A stretch of DNA of 64,000 bases, taken from positions 99,491,123 to 99,555,122 of the forward strand of contig NW_026947486.1 of assembly GCF_034190915.1 (NCBI RefSeq), read 5' to 3'. The position numbers were made by a program, and so were the translations under genes. Each line of letters starts with the position of its first letter. Positions within the stretch are counted from its first letter, which is position 1. Source of the DNA: Cavia porcellus (Eukaryota; Chordata; Mammalia; Rodentia; Caviidae). Below the pieces are notes generated by a model that saw only the letters and a list, made by a program, of their open reading frames with translations, had not been told where the DNA came from and ran no database searches. Shown piece by piece: positions 33,935 to 45,844 of this stretch.

Positions 33935-36200
33935 GAAGCCTGCTCCATTAAACTGATGTAGAGTTCATCTCAAAAATGGGACAATAAGGGTTTATGTCTT
34001 ATTGCAAGGATATTGCAAGGGGTCAGGGATTGCAAGAACAATCCTATACAGAATGCATAATTTATACCATTATTTTATGACGGTCACCCAAGTAAAAAAA
34101 GTGAAGAAAATCTGCCCACAACACTAGAGACCCAAGAAAATCTAAGTGATTCCCTAGATTACACAGCAATATCCTGTATGAGTGCAGCTGAAGACTGACA
34201 GCCCGTGACAATGCGTCCCACAAGTCAACTGGAGGCCTATAGTCCATGACAATGACTCATGCATTCTGTTTTATGGATCTGCACTGGTAAGGCCCAAAGG
34301 GAAACTATGGAAGCTGCAAAGTCTATTCCAGTGGGATGAAGGATCTGAGCCAGTAGGTTGAGCATTCTGCATTGGACCCAAGAAGCAACACTCAAAGTAA
34401 GGGCCAGGGCTCCTCTGAAAATACCACAGCCATCCTCACAGACAACGAGATCCCGGGCCCTCTGACAATGAGAACAGTGGAGTACACATCAGGAAGCCAT
34501 CATGACAAACGTTGCCTGGAGTTTAAGCAGCACATCATCGTCCCCTCCAGACACAGGAAGTGATGCTCCAAGTAAGAACCAGAGCTCCCCCAAAGTGAAC
34601 CGCAGCCACTCTCAGCAACAAGCTCCTGAGCTCATCCAATGACAATGGCTGAATTCATACAGGGGAAGCTAACCATGATAAGCTCCTCCAGGAGAACTAA
34701 CAGCTCCAAACAGCAACACTTAGGAGAACCCATAATGCGACACTCTTCCTCTCCAGGTCTCCTTCATATGCTGACAATTTCCTCAGGTGAGCTATCTACA
34801 CTCAGCATCATGCTGATTTAATTCATCAGATGTTAAGTTGACCACCAGTTTTTAATCCATAATAAGGTTATGCTACTTATGTTCTACGAGGAGAGTCTGA
34901 GAGAAGTTTGTTTTATTTTGTCCAGTAAGAGTGCGATGTACTCCTGCAAAATTATGGTAAACTGATTTTTGGATATATGGTTTCCTGATTTTGACACTTA
35001 TTATTAACATTAATATGCCAAAAACAATTATGGCTAGTAGTAACACTTTGAAATGCATTCAATGCTATTTAATTGTATGTTACTGAAGAACAGCAATAGC
35101 AACAATCATATATAAATAAGAAACTGTTTTGGTGAAGTAAAACAGAAATTAGTTAAACAATAAGTTGGCAATTTCATAGAAAAGCAATAGGAGACATTCG
35201 GATCTCTACCTTTATGCAATTCATATATCAAATAATTTTCCTAAAAACTGAGATTAGAATAGATCCCTGAGGACTATAAATGAACTAAAAAATAATTGCT
35301 TAAATATTGTACAGATTTGGAGATCTATTCTCATTTGACAATTGAGACTGTCATTTAAAATGACTTTAATCCAATCTTTGAAATTATCTAAGGTATAGAG
35401 AAATTAGGAATCCTGAACTTGCTTACAGTGAAAAATCTTAAAATCTGCATTCATCAAAGAGCCAACAACAGGAATAAAGTAAATCCACATGCCAGCAGTG
35501 AGTATTCACTTATCTAGATGAAAAGGAGGTGACTGCTCTTCCATCAATACAGACGTCATTAATTCACTTCAACATCAGATGCACAAATTATTCAAGTCAA
35601 TATTAAGAAAATCAGAACATCACTAATAAAGTCATCAATCACAGCTATTAAAAGGAAAAATCTGTTACATCACTTAAAGAGTGGGTTACTCTCAGCAATT
35701 ACACTCTTTAGGTTTTTTTTTTCCAAATTATCAAATATTTTGAATTAATTGATTTCTAATGTTTAGTGTCTATAGGTAGATGCAAGACTACTAACATGCA
35801 AAGCCTGATCATTATGCAGGCCGCTAGGGTAGCAATTGAGCAAATAAGGTACATTCAGAACTTGTGCACAGAAAGACAGGGACAAGACCCTTGGCATTGC
35901 AGGAGGAATAGAACATTTCTGCCAATTCTTGACCTTATAATTATCACCCCAGATGAATGTTAGTCTAGCATTTTGTAGAAAAAAATCTAAGGAAATCTTT
36001 TTACTTTAACAAAAAGAAATTTTGAGAAACTGCATTCAGCCTACATTGAAAAAGTATATATCCTACTTACAGCATTATGGTTCTGAAAATGATCTAGCAC
36101 TTCACTCTTCCAGAATTAAAGGGCACTGTTCAGAACACAGAATCCTCATTTGTAACCTGAACATGCTCCAATGATTTTTAAAGAAAATAAATGAGCAGTA
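33935..36200. other. intergenic DNA with a diverged GC-richer tandem pair
   Basis: Mostly AT-rich and featureless. At 34370-34480 and 34555-34670 two related segments share a CAAGTAAGNNCCAGNGCTCC-like core and an ACAATG-like end, with a period of about 185 bases. They may be decayed L1 5' UTR-type units. No gene recognised. Confidence 0.4.
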
Positions 36201-36204
36201 CACT

Positions 36205-38160
36205 TCTGGGAAGATGGTGGAGTGATGAGCAGCAGAGAAAGTGTTTCTCCAAGATTTGGGGTCCAGATACTGGAATATAACCACATGAGGAAGCTGAGTA
36301 GTATGGAAGTAGGTCTCTGGGACCCGAGAAGGAACTGAAGCAAGAGTTAGAGCCCTCAGGGAGAGTGAAGAGAGAGATTTCAATGAAAAAGGAAAATGAA
36401 GCAGGCAGCACGTTCTCCCTCAGCCTGGACGCACTTCATGAGAGGGTCCACAGGAACCTGTAGGTGCACGGTGACAGCTAGAGACCTCAGAGGCTTACAC
36501 GGAGAAATGCACCAGTGGAGTGGAGCAGGAGATACAGCGGACCTCAGTGACCGATGATTATTTGTGTTCATACATCCCCTACGAGAGACCAATTACCAGG
36601 GAGCCATTTTGGGGAGAGGCCAACTGAGCTCAGAACTCAGCTCAGCCATGGGCCACCTCCACCTCGTAACTACTGGTACCACAGTGAGGTTGCCAAATTC
36701 AAACTGGCAGGAGGGCAGGAGGCAAGTTCAAGCCAGCAAGAGGTACGCAGTGTAGTTCGGGTTGAATAAACCAGGTTCAAACTTAGAGCCAGAAACTAGC
36801 CTGAACTTTAGTGAAATAAAAGTGCAGGCTGGCTGGAATTATCTGCCACCCTGCCTTAAAGCTGTGACTGACTTCTTGACATTGATAATTTGAGTCTGGA
36901 CTCTGTTTGCCAGATTGTCTATCAGTGACATCAGAGATCCACTTCGGAGTGGATTGTGTTTTCTTATTTTCTTCTCCTTTTCTTTCCTTCATTCTTTTCT
37001 TGTTTTTGTTTTGTTTTGTTTTATTTAATGATTGTTATTGTTTTTTATGTGTGTGAGCTTAGTTTTTAGTACTTTTGTTGTTGCTCTATTTTGCTCTTTG
37101 TTTTATATTTTCTTTTTCTCTTTCCCTCCTGTCTGCTTCACCAGTTTGCCAAAGTTTCAGTAATCTTCCTTTGTCCTGAAGCTTTAATTCTTATCTCTCC
37201 CTTTCTTCTTCCTCTCCTCCTCCTCCTCCTCCTCCTCCTCCTCCTCCTCCTCCTCCTCCTCTTCTTCTTCTTCTTCTTCTTCTTCTTCTTCTTCTTCTTC
37301 TTCTTCTTCTTCTTCCTCCTGTTCAACTTCACATTCACCTTCACCTTCACCTTCTTCTTCTGTATCTGTATTTACTGGCAGCTGATCATAATGAAAAACA
37401 TGCTTAGTGATCAAGGACATATAAAGATGAAGAAAAACAGGAGGATAGGAAAACGATGGAAACCATAAATGCCCAACATAGGAGAGAATTAGAATACATG
37501 AAACAGATTCAAACACATAGCCAAACTAAAAATTCCACTAAAAGTATATGCAGCAGAATAAGCCAATGTGAGAACAGAATATCAGACACAGAAGACAGAA
37601 TTATGCTTAGTGATCATGAAAAGAGAGACTTGTTTAAAGTAGCAAGAGACCACAAAAATCAATCCAACACATGTTAGAGATGCAAAGAAGAATGACATCA
37701 GATTGGTGAGAAACACTGAAAAAGCAGGACATTCCACAAATTACATCAGGGACTTGTTCACATAAAAAAGACATTGGTTTATATAATGGAGTACTACTGA
37801 TCCTTAAAGATGAGAGACTTGAGACTTTAATAGGTAAATGGATGCAACCTGAGACCACACTCATAAATGAAATAAATCAAACATGCACACGTGAACATTT
37901 TATTGTCTCACTAGTGTGAAATGATGAAAGAAAAATATATGTATACATAAATACATATAAAATGAAATGCATGTTTCATTTTTTTTGAAAAGGAACAGAA
38001 GAAAAAGTAGAAAAAAAGCTTTTGCAAATAGGAGGGAAGAAGGGTTGAAGTGAGATTGGAGGAGTGGTTAAGAAAAGAAGAATTAAAATACCATGTACAG
38101 ATACAGACTCCCCATCATGAATGCAAATCTAATATGTACCAATAAAATAAAATGAAAGAA
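36205..38160 (+). mobile_element. internally deleted L1 (5' UTR, part of ORF1, ORF2 end, 3' UTR)
   Basis: Starts with an L1-like 5' end (TGGGAAGATGGTGGAGTGAT), then a 5' UTR that includes a long CCT/CTT repeat. An ORF1 coiled-coil piece follows at 37456-37677 (NRISDTEDRIMLSDHEKRD). It jumps to the ORF2 C-terminus at about 37780-37910 (reading WMQPETTLINEINQT) and ends near CCAATAAAATAAAATG at about 38150. Most of ORF2 is absent, so it cannot move by itself. Confidence 0.7.
37201..37320. repeat. (CCT)n-(CTT)n polypyrimidine microsatellite
   Basis: About 120 bases: CCT repeats, then CTT repeats, on one strand only pyrimidine. It creates spurious poly-Leu, poly-Glu, poly-Arg and poly-Lys open frames. 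Such mirror-symmetric tracts can form triplex DNA; that is general knowledge, not shown here. Confidence 0.95.
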
Positions 38161-38164
38161 TCAA

Positions 38165-38880
38165 ATACTTGAACATTTAAAGCTTGCGTCTCACAACATT
38201 TGCAGATTACTTCATTGCAAAAATCTCTAAAAATTTACACTCTTATTTCCAGTTCTTTACTCAAATAATCACTTTTCCCTGAGGTTTCCCCATAAAGCAC
38301 ACTTACATTAAACCTGCCTAAGCCAGAACTTTTGTTCTTACACCAAATTTGTGCTCTGTGGGGCATTTATTTTCACCTCATGGACAATGTACTTTTGCTG
38401 TATTTGTTCATTTTCAATTCCCATATCACAAGAATAGGATCTCTATGAAAGCTGGGATTTTGGCTCCTTTGTTCTTCCAATATTTCAGTCATTTTATGTG
38501 GCTTGGTTTAAGGTATTTTCTGGAGGAAAATAGCATAAATTAATAACTTTTGTAGACAATTCAATTACTGAGGATTATGACAACATTTAATAACCTTTTT
38601 TATACCTGACAGTTAACTTGGATCAATGATAAATATTGTTAATAGTTTGGTAAATAAAATTAGAAATACTTTAAGTGGCTATGCATGCACATATATTCAC
38701 GATACATTGTACTGTAGGCAAAACATTCATAGAAATCACAATATATTATAGATTTTTGAATTTTTTTTAAATTAATGATCCAATGTGGGAATGATCCTTG
38801 GTCATTAAACACATCAAGGTTTTATTCTAAAATATAAATCTAAAGCTGTTATATACAGACAGAAAAGAACAATAGAAAGA
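38165..38880. other. AT-rich intergenic DNA
   Basis: No gene or repeat family recognised. Confidence 0.45.
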
Positions 38881-38881
38881 T

Positions 38882-38953
38882 ATGGAAGAGCTCGAAGAAT
38901 TGGTGCAAAGCTTAGAGAACTACTATGAGGAAAGAAACAAGATCTTAGAAATG
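38882..38953 (+). other. candidate isolated coding exon with consensus donor
   Basis: An open 24-codon stretch from ATG reads MEELEELVQSLENYYEERNK and onward, a good coiled-coil pattern, and runs straight into GTGAGT at 38954-38959. An acceptor-like TATATACAG lies about 30 bases upstream, but a TAG in frame separates it from the ATG. No family recognised; it could be an L1 ORF1-like remnant or a chance. Confidence 0.2.
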
Positions 38954-38959
38954 GTGAGT

Positions 38960-40140
38960 GGGTGGTCCCATAGCCAAAGTAATGCTACAGAAATAGCCTG
39001 GCTAAGTCACTGCCACTACAGTCACTGAATTTTACAGAATGTTCTTATTTACAACTAAATATGGCATGCTGTTGCATGTCACTTTCCTGTAGAAGTGACA
39101 CTGAGAAAAACATTAACAGGCAAGAAATTGATGAAAAATTTGTGTTAGGATCTATCAGTGTAATACATTTCCCAACATTGTCCACTCAGGAAGTAAAGAG
39201 ATTGACAAGTTGGAAAGTTCAAAATTAAGACTGTACGGCCCTTTTGGCTTGATCTCCTTAGAGAGTGATGGGGATAGCATATTACCACAGGAGCGTACGT
39301 AGGAACAAAGATCGCAGAAGAGAAGGGACAGAAGAGTGGCGCTGTGAGAAAAGAGGGCTGCTAGTCATTTCAGTTAGAGGTCTCAGCTGAACTTATTGGT
39401 AACTGTGAAGCTGAGATGCCCAGAGCCATCTGGAGTACAGCAATGGATCTGGGCTTACACTGGCACACTGACTACTAACTGAATGAGGGTCTGCTCTGAT
39501 AAGTGGGAGAGACCTTGGGCAGAGCCCCAGGCATCAGCCAAGCTAACCTAGGAGAGGCCTGGCAGCTGTGAGTTGCCTTGCAGCACCACTCTCTGCTGCA
39601 GGAAGAAACGGGTACTTCCTCCATGACAGGAGGTGGTGGCACATCACAGAGCCCATACAAGTTGTCACCTCTTCTGATTCAAATGCTCAAGTAAGAACAT
39701 CAAATCGGATACATTTAGATATGTTCCTGTATCTTACCTTCCCACAGTTCAGGAAATCAGTCATATACAGTTTTTTGGATCCTGTAGAAAGAGATGGAAC
39801 CCAACATGCCACAGAAGCTTGTAAAAATACCAATCTCCTCAATCATAGAAAGGGAATTTACATGCTGGGAAGTTAACTACACTCTCAAATCTGTGGACAA
39901 ATATCCACTATCTACTCCTTTCTTTCTGGCATAGATAGTTGTCAAACTGATGACTTCACACACTTCCTGACACAATTTAAAATTTCAATGCATTTGATTT
40001 GACTAGACCCTAATTTATTTATATTCATATTATATCTTTAAATAGTGAGATTGAGGCTTTTTATATATTGTTGATGATTTTGCCCAAATAATTAATGCGT
40101 TTATCCATTGGAATTTTATTACAACTTTGCTGTAAGAATT
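38960..40140. other. intergenic DNA, no recognised gene
   Basis: A GC-richer island at about 39280-39660 carries short open frames on both strands, with no recognisable domain. Confidence 0.4.
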
Positions 40141-40149
40141 GAGTTTTTA

Positions 40150-40236
40150 TGTGCATGCATGTGTGTAATTTTAGATACTGAACTCAGGGCCTTACCCATG
40201 GTAGGCAAATCATTGAGCTAAAATTTCAACCCAGGA
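40150..40236 (-). mobile_element. old tRNA-derived SINE remnant
   Basis: Contains TACTGAACTCAGGGCCTTAC and CATTGAGCTAAAATTTCAAC, the expected order of an inverted ID-like SINE, heavily diverged. Confidence 0.5.
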
Positions 40237-40564
40237 CTTTATATATTATTTTGTATTTATACATATTTTCTATAATTTTCTCTTTGAATTAGTAACCTTT
40301 AAACTATGTGGTGCATTTTAAAATTTTCCAAAATAATGTTCTTCAGTTTTCATGTGGCAATATTTTACAACCTTCTTTTGGGGTTTGTTTTGTATTATTT
40401 TCTGTAGGAAAACATCTATCAGGCATTATATGTGTATTTGTATCCATCATACATTTTGTTATATAAAAAGTTGGATGGATTTTTAAAGTAATATTTCATG
40501 TTAATGTTGTAATTGTAGACACATCAATAATACCTACCTTCAAAATGTAAGAAAAAGCAACAAT

Positions 40565-40718
40565 TAAAGATAGGTGTGGCGGCATATGCCTATAATCCCA
40601 GCGCTTGGAAGCATAAGGCAAGAGGATTGCCCTCAGTTCTACCCTCTGCTCTGTGGTGAGTTCAAGGCCAGCATGAAATGAATAGTGAGGTTCTGCTTCA
40701 AAACACGTAAATAAATCC
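40565..40718 (+). mobile_element. 7SL-derived B1-like SINE
   Basis: Contains GGTGTGGCGGCATATGCCTA, ATCCCAGCGCTTGGAAGC and GTGAGTTCAAGGCCAGCATG. It carries an extra segment between the core and the tail, as does the copy at 33225-33392. Confidence 0.85.
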
Positions 40719-41099
40719 ACAAATACACAAATAAATAAACACTATGATAATCAAATAGCATGGATTTAGACTGTGGAACAGAATAGAAAATTCACCCAGA
40801 AATCTATGCATTCTCATTTAGTTGATTTTCAACTAAGTTGTCACACATAATGGGGCAAAGAGAGTCTCCTCAATAAATGATTTTGCATAACTGGATAACT
40901 GTGTACCGAACTATATACCGAAGTGTGAAATTAATCCATAAATCTTGTCTCACACAATATTCAAAATTTAGCTCAAAATTGATTAAAGATTTAATTATAA
41001 GCCATGACATTATAAAAGTAGTTTAAAAAAGTGTATATTGGGGAAGCTCCACAACATGTACCTAGACAATGGCATTTTGGGTAAAATACCCAAAATAGA

Positions 41100-41457
41100 G
41101 GTCTTGTAAAGGTTTCAGGCCTTAGTTGGCTGGTTGCAAAGCAGGCAGCAGAGCAGAGCAGCATCACAGAGGAGAAACAGCCCATGGTGTAGCAAGCAGA
41201 AGGCAGCCAGCAGCAGCAGCAGGTCTGCCTGCCCTCTCTCCTTTGATCTTCCATCCAAGCTATAAGGCTTTTGATTGGTGACACACACACTCAGGGTAGC
41301 TTTCATTATCCTCACCCGCAGCTATGTTAATTTCAATCAGTGGACTGATTTAGCACCACAGAACCTAATCCTAGTATAATATTCCTTAGGTTCAGCCATT
41401 TCTCAGAAGTCCCACTTATGCATGCATGAGGCTTTGGAGGGGACATACAAGCCACAA
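41100..41457 (-). mobile_element. MaLR-type LTR fragment inserted in L1
   Basis: The right end GAGGCTTTGGAGGGGACATA followed by CAAGCCACAAC matches the reversed 5' end typical of mammalian MaLR LTRs (TGG..TTGAATGTGTCCCC type). It lies between two parts of one L1. Confidence 0.55.
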
Positions 41458-41458
41458 C

Positions 41459-41459
<1 letters not shown>

Positions 41460-41503
<44 letters not shown>
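41460..41503. repeat. (TA)n microsatellite
   Basis: About 44 bases of TA with one G interruption near 41471. Confidence 0.95.
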
Positions 41504-41506
<3 letters not shown>

Positions 41507-41641
41507 TATTTATGAAATAAATTTTGTGTGTTGAAGGGATAAATACATATAGATGTGTATTACAAAATTAATCATATTATAGAACAAGCCTAACTATCTG
41601 TCACTGACTCCATTAATAAAGACTGGTGATACGTATATGTA

Positions 41642-41820
41642 CAATGGCACCTCAGTTCGTGAACTACTTTCTACAGTTACAGTTGTAGACTGGCTTGAAC
41701 CAGAAATAAATTTTTCCGTAAGTCAACATTGAATCCAACCATGGAATTTGATTCAGTTTTGTTCCAGTTTAAAACAACTCCAATTTTGGAAACAATAAAG
41801 TTTGATAACTGAGACACCCC
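41642..41820. mobile_element. short non-autonomous Tc2-like DNA transposon
   Basis: A 179-base segment with imperfect terminal inverted repeats: CAATGGCACCTCAGTT at the left and AACTGAGACACCCC at the right, flanked by TA on both sides (41640-41641 and 41821-41822). The ends resemble TcMar-Tc2 (Kanga-type) elements, which start CAGTGGTACCTCGGTT. It sits inside the old L1, whose sequence resumes after it. Confidence 0.5.
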
Positions 41821-42184
41821 TAGTTTAGTTTGACAAGCAAAACCTTGTCATTTCTAACAGCATTCATGAAACTTATCATCTTATATCAAGTAAAATAAAT
41901 CAGGCACTGAGAGAAAATTACTGCATAATCTTATTTGCATGTAGAATTTAACATTTCACATTCACAGAAAAATTGTATACAAAGATGCTTATGGGGTTGC
42001 AGCTGTGGGATGATGAGCTCTTGTCAAAGGATATACAACTTCAGTAAAATAGTATGTGTGATTTCAAGGGTTCTATCACACAATACTACCACTGTACTTG
42101 ACAATGTATTTTACTCTGGTAAACTGTGACAGGACTAAATTTTATGGGTATTCACCACAAAAAAATTTTTGTGATATAACGCAA

Positions 42185-43000
42185 AAGGTAATTAGCCTAA
42201 CGTGGTCATTCCAGAATGTGTGCATATTCAACTCATCATGGTGTACTTGAAGAAGTATGCACAAATTTTGTTTTTCAATTAAAATTAATATTGTCGTTAG
42301 ACCATGTCATAATACAAATAATTCTGTCCATAAACAGAAAATGGAAATAAAATTCACCCATTTGCAAAAAAGAAAGAAAAACAACAAAGACAAATTGTTC
42401 CTCGCCCTTGCCTTATAGTTGCAGCCACGGGTTTCACATTCTTTCTTAGTATATTCATGTAATTGAGGAGTTTTGAAAATGTACATTACATCTTACATGA
42501 AACAAAATAGCATGACTAGTCACTCCTGAAATTTAAGTATTAGTTATGTTTTCAAATGTACTTAGGAATTTATGACACTAACACTTAAAATGGTGGGTTA
42601 TTTGAATTATTTCTATTCTTTAACAGAAATGTTAAATATTTAAGTTGGAGTATGTAGCAGCAGAATCCCTGGAAAATAAGCAAATAACAGCTTATTCTTA
42701 AGAAATTGATGGAAAACATAAGTAATGAATTATCAAGGAATAAATAATTGAGTGCTATTTTAACTTCATTTGGATTTATTATTTTTTTTTCTGCTTATTT
42801 CCTGCCAGCCAAACAACCTTAGTGTCTGATTTACCAGAATTGCATCCAATCAATTTATGGTAGATCACGATGGAACTTGCTTCACTTTTAGCAATGACTA
42901 TCATGTCTCTGTGTACACAGCAATCATCAGCTTTGGGTGGCAGAATGCCGTTCCTTGTTGCTTCCTCCAGGGTTCTCTTGCTTTACTGAATATTGGTGAG
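42185..43000. other. AT-rich intergenic DNA
   Basis: No gene or repeat family recognised. Confidence 0.45.
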
Positions 43001-44525
43001 TTGATGATGATAGCTTTACACCATAACTAAGTGGAGGTTGTGAAGGTTTGGCCAATGGCAGAGCTTGTGGGTGCAAAACACAAGATTATGGTGGCAGTGC
43101 AGAAGAAAACAGTGACGGAAATGTAAAAGATCCCGTGAATTTCAGACTTGATGATCGTTGTTGTGGTGAAACCAAGTGCCTTGCTGCTTGTGCACTTGAA
43201 GATCTTTCTGATGGAGAAATTGAGGATCTTGAAAACTGTGCACCTGCACTTCTTCATTGGGCAAGTGGATGCCCTGCTGACTGGGCACTTATGTATTTTC
43301 CTGATTGAGTTAAAGATCTTGGTGCTTGCTGACCTGAGGATGACAGTGGAGCTGAACTCTGTGATGCCTTTAGAGTTCAATGTCCTGATAAACATGCAGC
43401 TGATGGTTTTGATGCTGAAATTGGATATCTTGATGGCGCTAAAGTGGAAGATTTTGGTGTCTGCAGATCTGAAGGTTTAGATAATTTTGTAACACGATGC
43501 CTTGTTGATTGTGCAAATGAAGAACTTTTTGATGGGCAAACTAAAGAAGCTCCTGACTGTATATGTGAAGCATTTCCAACATGATATGTAATTGTGTCTT
43601 TCATTTCAATTGCATATTAGATTACTGGAGGAGACTTGGGTGGAGATAGTGACTTTCCTTCATCTGGTGGAAATAGATCACGAGAAACCGTTTCACAATA
43701 CTGAAAAAGTGCAGGTGCAGGGGAATACAAGTCTACCTTAGGTGTAGTGATTGGAACCCCTGCCTCAGGAGTAGTCTGGAAGCATTGAGGATGTGATGCA
43801 GCGGGAGTTCTCAGAAGTGATGATGGAGACAGAAATGGAGAATGGAAGGTTGTAGGAGCATTTGGCCTCTTTGGCACTTGTAGGAGACCTAACCAATCAG
43901 CAGATAAAGGAGATGGCGAGGGTTGTGACTTGGGGCTCACAAACAACTCTGCTTTATTCTGAATTGGAGGCTGCGGTTGCAATTTTTCTCCATAATGTGT
44001 AAATTTCAGAGTGCCTTCCAGGTCTTCAGCTCTAACGCTTGATGAATGCAGAGGCCTGGCTATTATTTTGCCTAGATCTCTTGTTAAAACCTCACTTCTT
44101 TCAGTAAACGAGGGAGTGGAAAATGCAAAATAATCCACTGGTTGATGCACAAGTGAATGAGAGATGTCTCCACAATCTGCTTGACTGTAGTTCACTGAAA
44201 CATCATTTTGCATCGTCTAACACAGAGGCACACTTTCTGGTTCGTTGGGAAGATACTGGCACTTCTGTCCCTTCAGTTATTCCTGCTTTTGTTCTTTACT
44301 CTCAGATATAACATCCTCTTTACAAATGCCAAAGGCACATGAATTGTCAGAACATTTCTTTAAACCTGTATCATCCTGGGAATAACAAGTAGGTATACTG
44401 AGAGGTAAATTCTCCCCACAAGCATCAGGTATTTTGTACATTTTAACAGGTACTGCCTGGGAGGAGTATACCTGCTCCACAGGAAGAGTAACTTCTGAAG
44501 ATTCCTTTGATTTTTTAGCTTAAAC
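43000..44525 (-). pseudogene. Ser/Pro-rich processed pseudogene, parent unknown
   Basis: About 500 codons can be followed on the minus strand. Open parts are 44277-44480 (with the frame extending slightly upstream), 43617-44213, 43377-43604, and further stretches down to about 43030 separated by single stops. Near 44210-44290 the reading shifts frame, where ITEGTEVPVSSQRTRKC is read in another frame. The protein is rich in Ser-Pro/Thr-Pro motifs (SPKSQPSPSPLSADWLGLLQ, SLSPPKSPP) and later in Ser/Ala/Gln-rich segments. No introns are apparent, so a retrocopy is inferred. I do not recognise the parent gene. It could also be a decayed single-exon gene. Confidence 0.55.
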
Positions 44526-44529
44526 TCCT

Positions 44530-45395
44530 TTATCCTACTGAAGTTTCATGTGTTAAAAATATTTTATGATATTAGTATAGCCCCCATATCTCTTGTGATT
44601 GCTGTTGGCATGATATTTTATCCTATCATTTTTTATCATATTTGTATCTTGAAAGATTGTCTCATGAACCTGGTTTATTTTATGCAATATAATGTTCTCT
44701 GGACTCATTGTTAATGACAGAATTTACTATTTTTAAAAAACCTGGATAGTATTTAATTGTTTATACACACATTTTTAATTCTCTTCATGCAGTATTGAAT
44801 CCTTGAATTGGTCAGATGGCATAGAGTTGAGTCGCATTATTTTTCTTTAGCCTAATAATCCTTGCTTTCTGATTGCATTTTAACTCATAATTAATGTTAT
44901 TATTCATATTGTGAGATTTATGTCTCCTTTTTCCAATTTTTAAAAATATTTTGTGTATTTGTCCATTCTTCATTTGTCCTGTACTGTTTTCCTAAGCGTA
45001 ACAGCTTGTTTTCTAAGATACGTATATGGTCTTTCTACTTTATAACTATTTCTTCCTCCCTTTATTCTGCTGATATAACTGTGTGTTTAGCCCGTATGTG
45101 TTAAAAAACCTACAATATACTGTTATAAATGTCCCTTAAATAAATGCATTTCCATTTAAGAAACAAAAGAGACCATGTGTATATTTATAACAAGTGTTTT
45201 ATTTAAAGTTTATTTTTAACATTCTCGGTTCTCTCATGTTTCTGAGATTTCAGGTTTATCGTCTTGTATAATTAACTTAACTCTAACACAGCTATGCTCC
45301 CGTCTATGTCCTGAGTGTTATGAATTATATACCTTTATATTACTACATCATAGGCACTTGATTTCATGCAATTGATGTTTAAATTATTTAGGAAG
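44530..45395. other. AT-rich intergenic DNA
   Basis: No gene or repeat family recognised. Confidence 0.45.
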
Positions 45396-45527
45396 AGGAA
45401 GAAAAATCAGTGTTCATTTGTCTTTGTCTATTTTTTCTGCTGTAACAGAGTACCACACACTCACCAATTTATAATAAAGAAAAGTTTTTTCATCACTGTA
45501 GAGAAGGAAAATTTTATATAGTGGTTT

Positions 45528-45549
45528 TTTTTTTGTTTGTTTTGTTTTG

Positions 45550-45580
<31 letters not shown>

Positions 45581-45655
45581 GTACCAGGGATTGAACTCAA
45601 AACCTCACACTTTCCAGGCAGGCACTTATGCTGTTGAGCTAAGCATCCAGCAGAA
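45528..45655 (-). mobile_element. tRNA-derived SINE with (TTTTG)n tail
   Basis: The tail is a TTTTG array (45530-45576), then GTACCAGGGATTGAACTCAA and GTTGAGCTAAGCATCCAGC. Confidence 0.8.
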
Positions 45656-45657
45656 AG

Positions 45658-45745
45658 CCATTTTTTTTTTCATAAGGGGAATTGAACTCACGAGCTCTTG
45701 CTTGCCAAATGAGCACTTACACAGCTGAGCAAAATTTCCCGCCAA
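45658..45745 (-). mobile_element. second tRNA-derived SINE, adjacent
   Basis: T-run, then GGGGAATTGAACTCACGAGC and CAGCTGAGCAAAATTTCCCG. Same orientation as its neighbour at 45528-45655. Confidence 0.75.
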
Positions 45746-45844
45746 GGATTAAAATTTTAAGAACAGACACCCACAAGTTCATTGTCTGGTGAGATTTCAA
45801 GGTTTCATCCCAAGATGGTGACTGGAATTCTGCTTTCTCTTCAA

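Larger units (their letters stand above)
40745..42180 (+). mobile_element. ancient L1 ORF2 fragment interrupted by an LTR and a DNA transposon
   Basis: ORF2-derived sequence at 40745-41100 (GACTGTGGAACAGAATAGAA, then CAATAAATGATTTTGCATAA) resumes at 41490-41641 and 41822-42180 (AAGTAAAATAAATCAGGCAC, typical of an old L1 3' part). The gaps are filled by later insertions listed separately. Fully decayed. Confidence 0.65.
45400..45840 (-). mobile_element. MaLR-type LTR fragment, split by two SINEs
   Basis: CTGCTGTAACAGAGTACCAC and CACCAATTTATAATAAAGAA (45430-45485) match the reversed 3' part of MaLR LTRs. The continuation TTCATTGTCTGGTGAGATTT is at 45780-45800. The gap holds two SINEs. Confidence 0.5.

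Noticed and set aside
37091..37516. Poly-Leu/Phe, poly-Arg/Lys and poly-Glu proteins
   Set aside because: Artefacts of the CCT/CTT microsatellite in different frames and strands.
43027..43480. Overlapping open frames on both strands at 43.0-43.5 kb as separate genes
   Set aside because: They are alternative frames of one Ser/Pro-rich minus-strand pseudogene.
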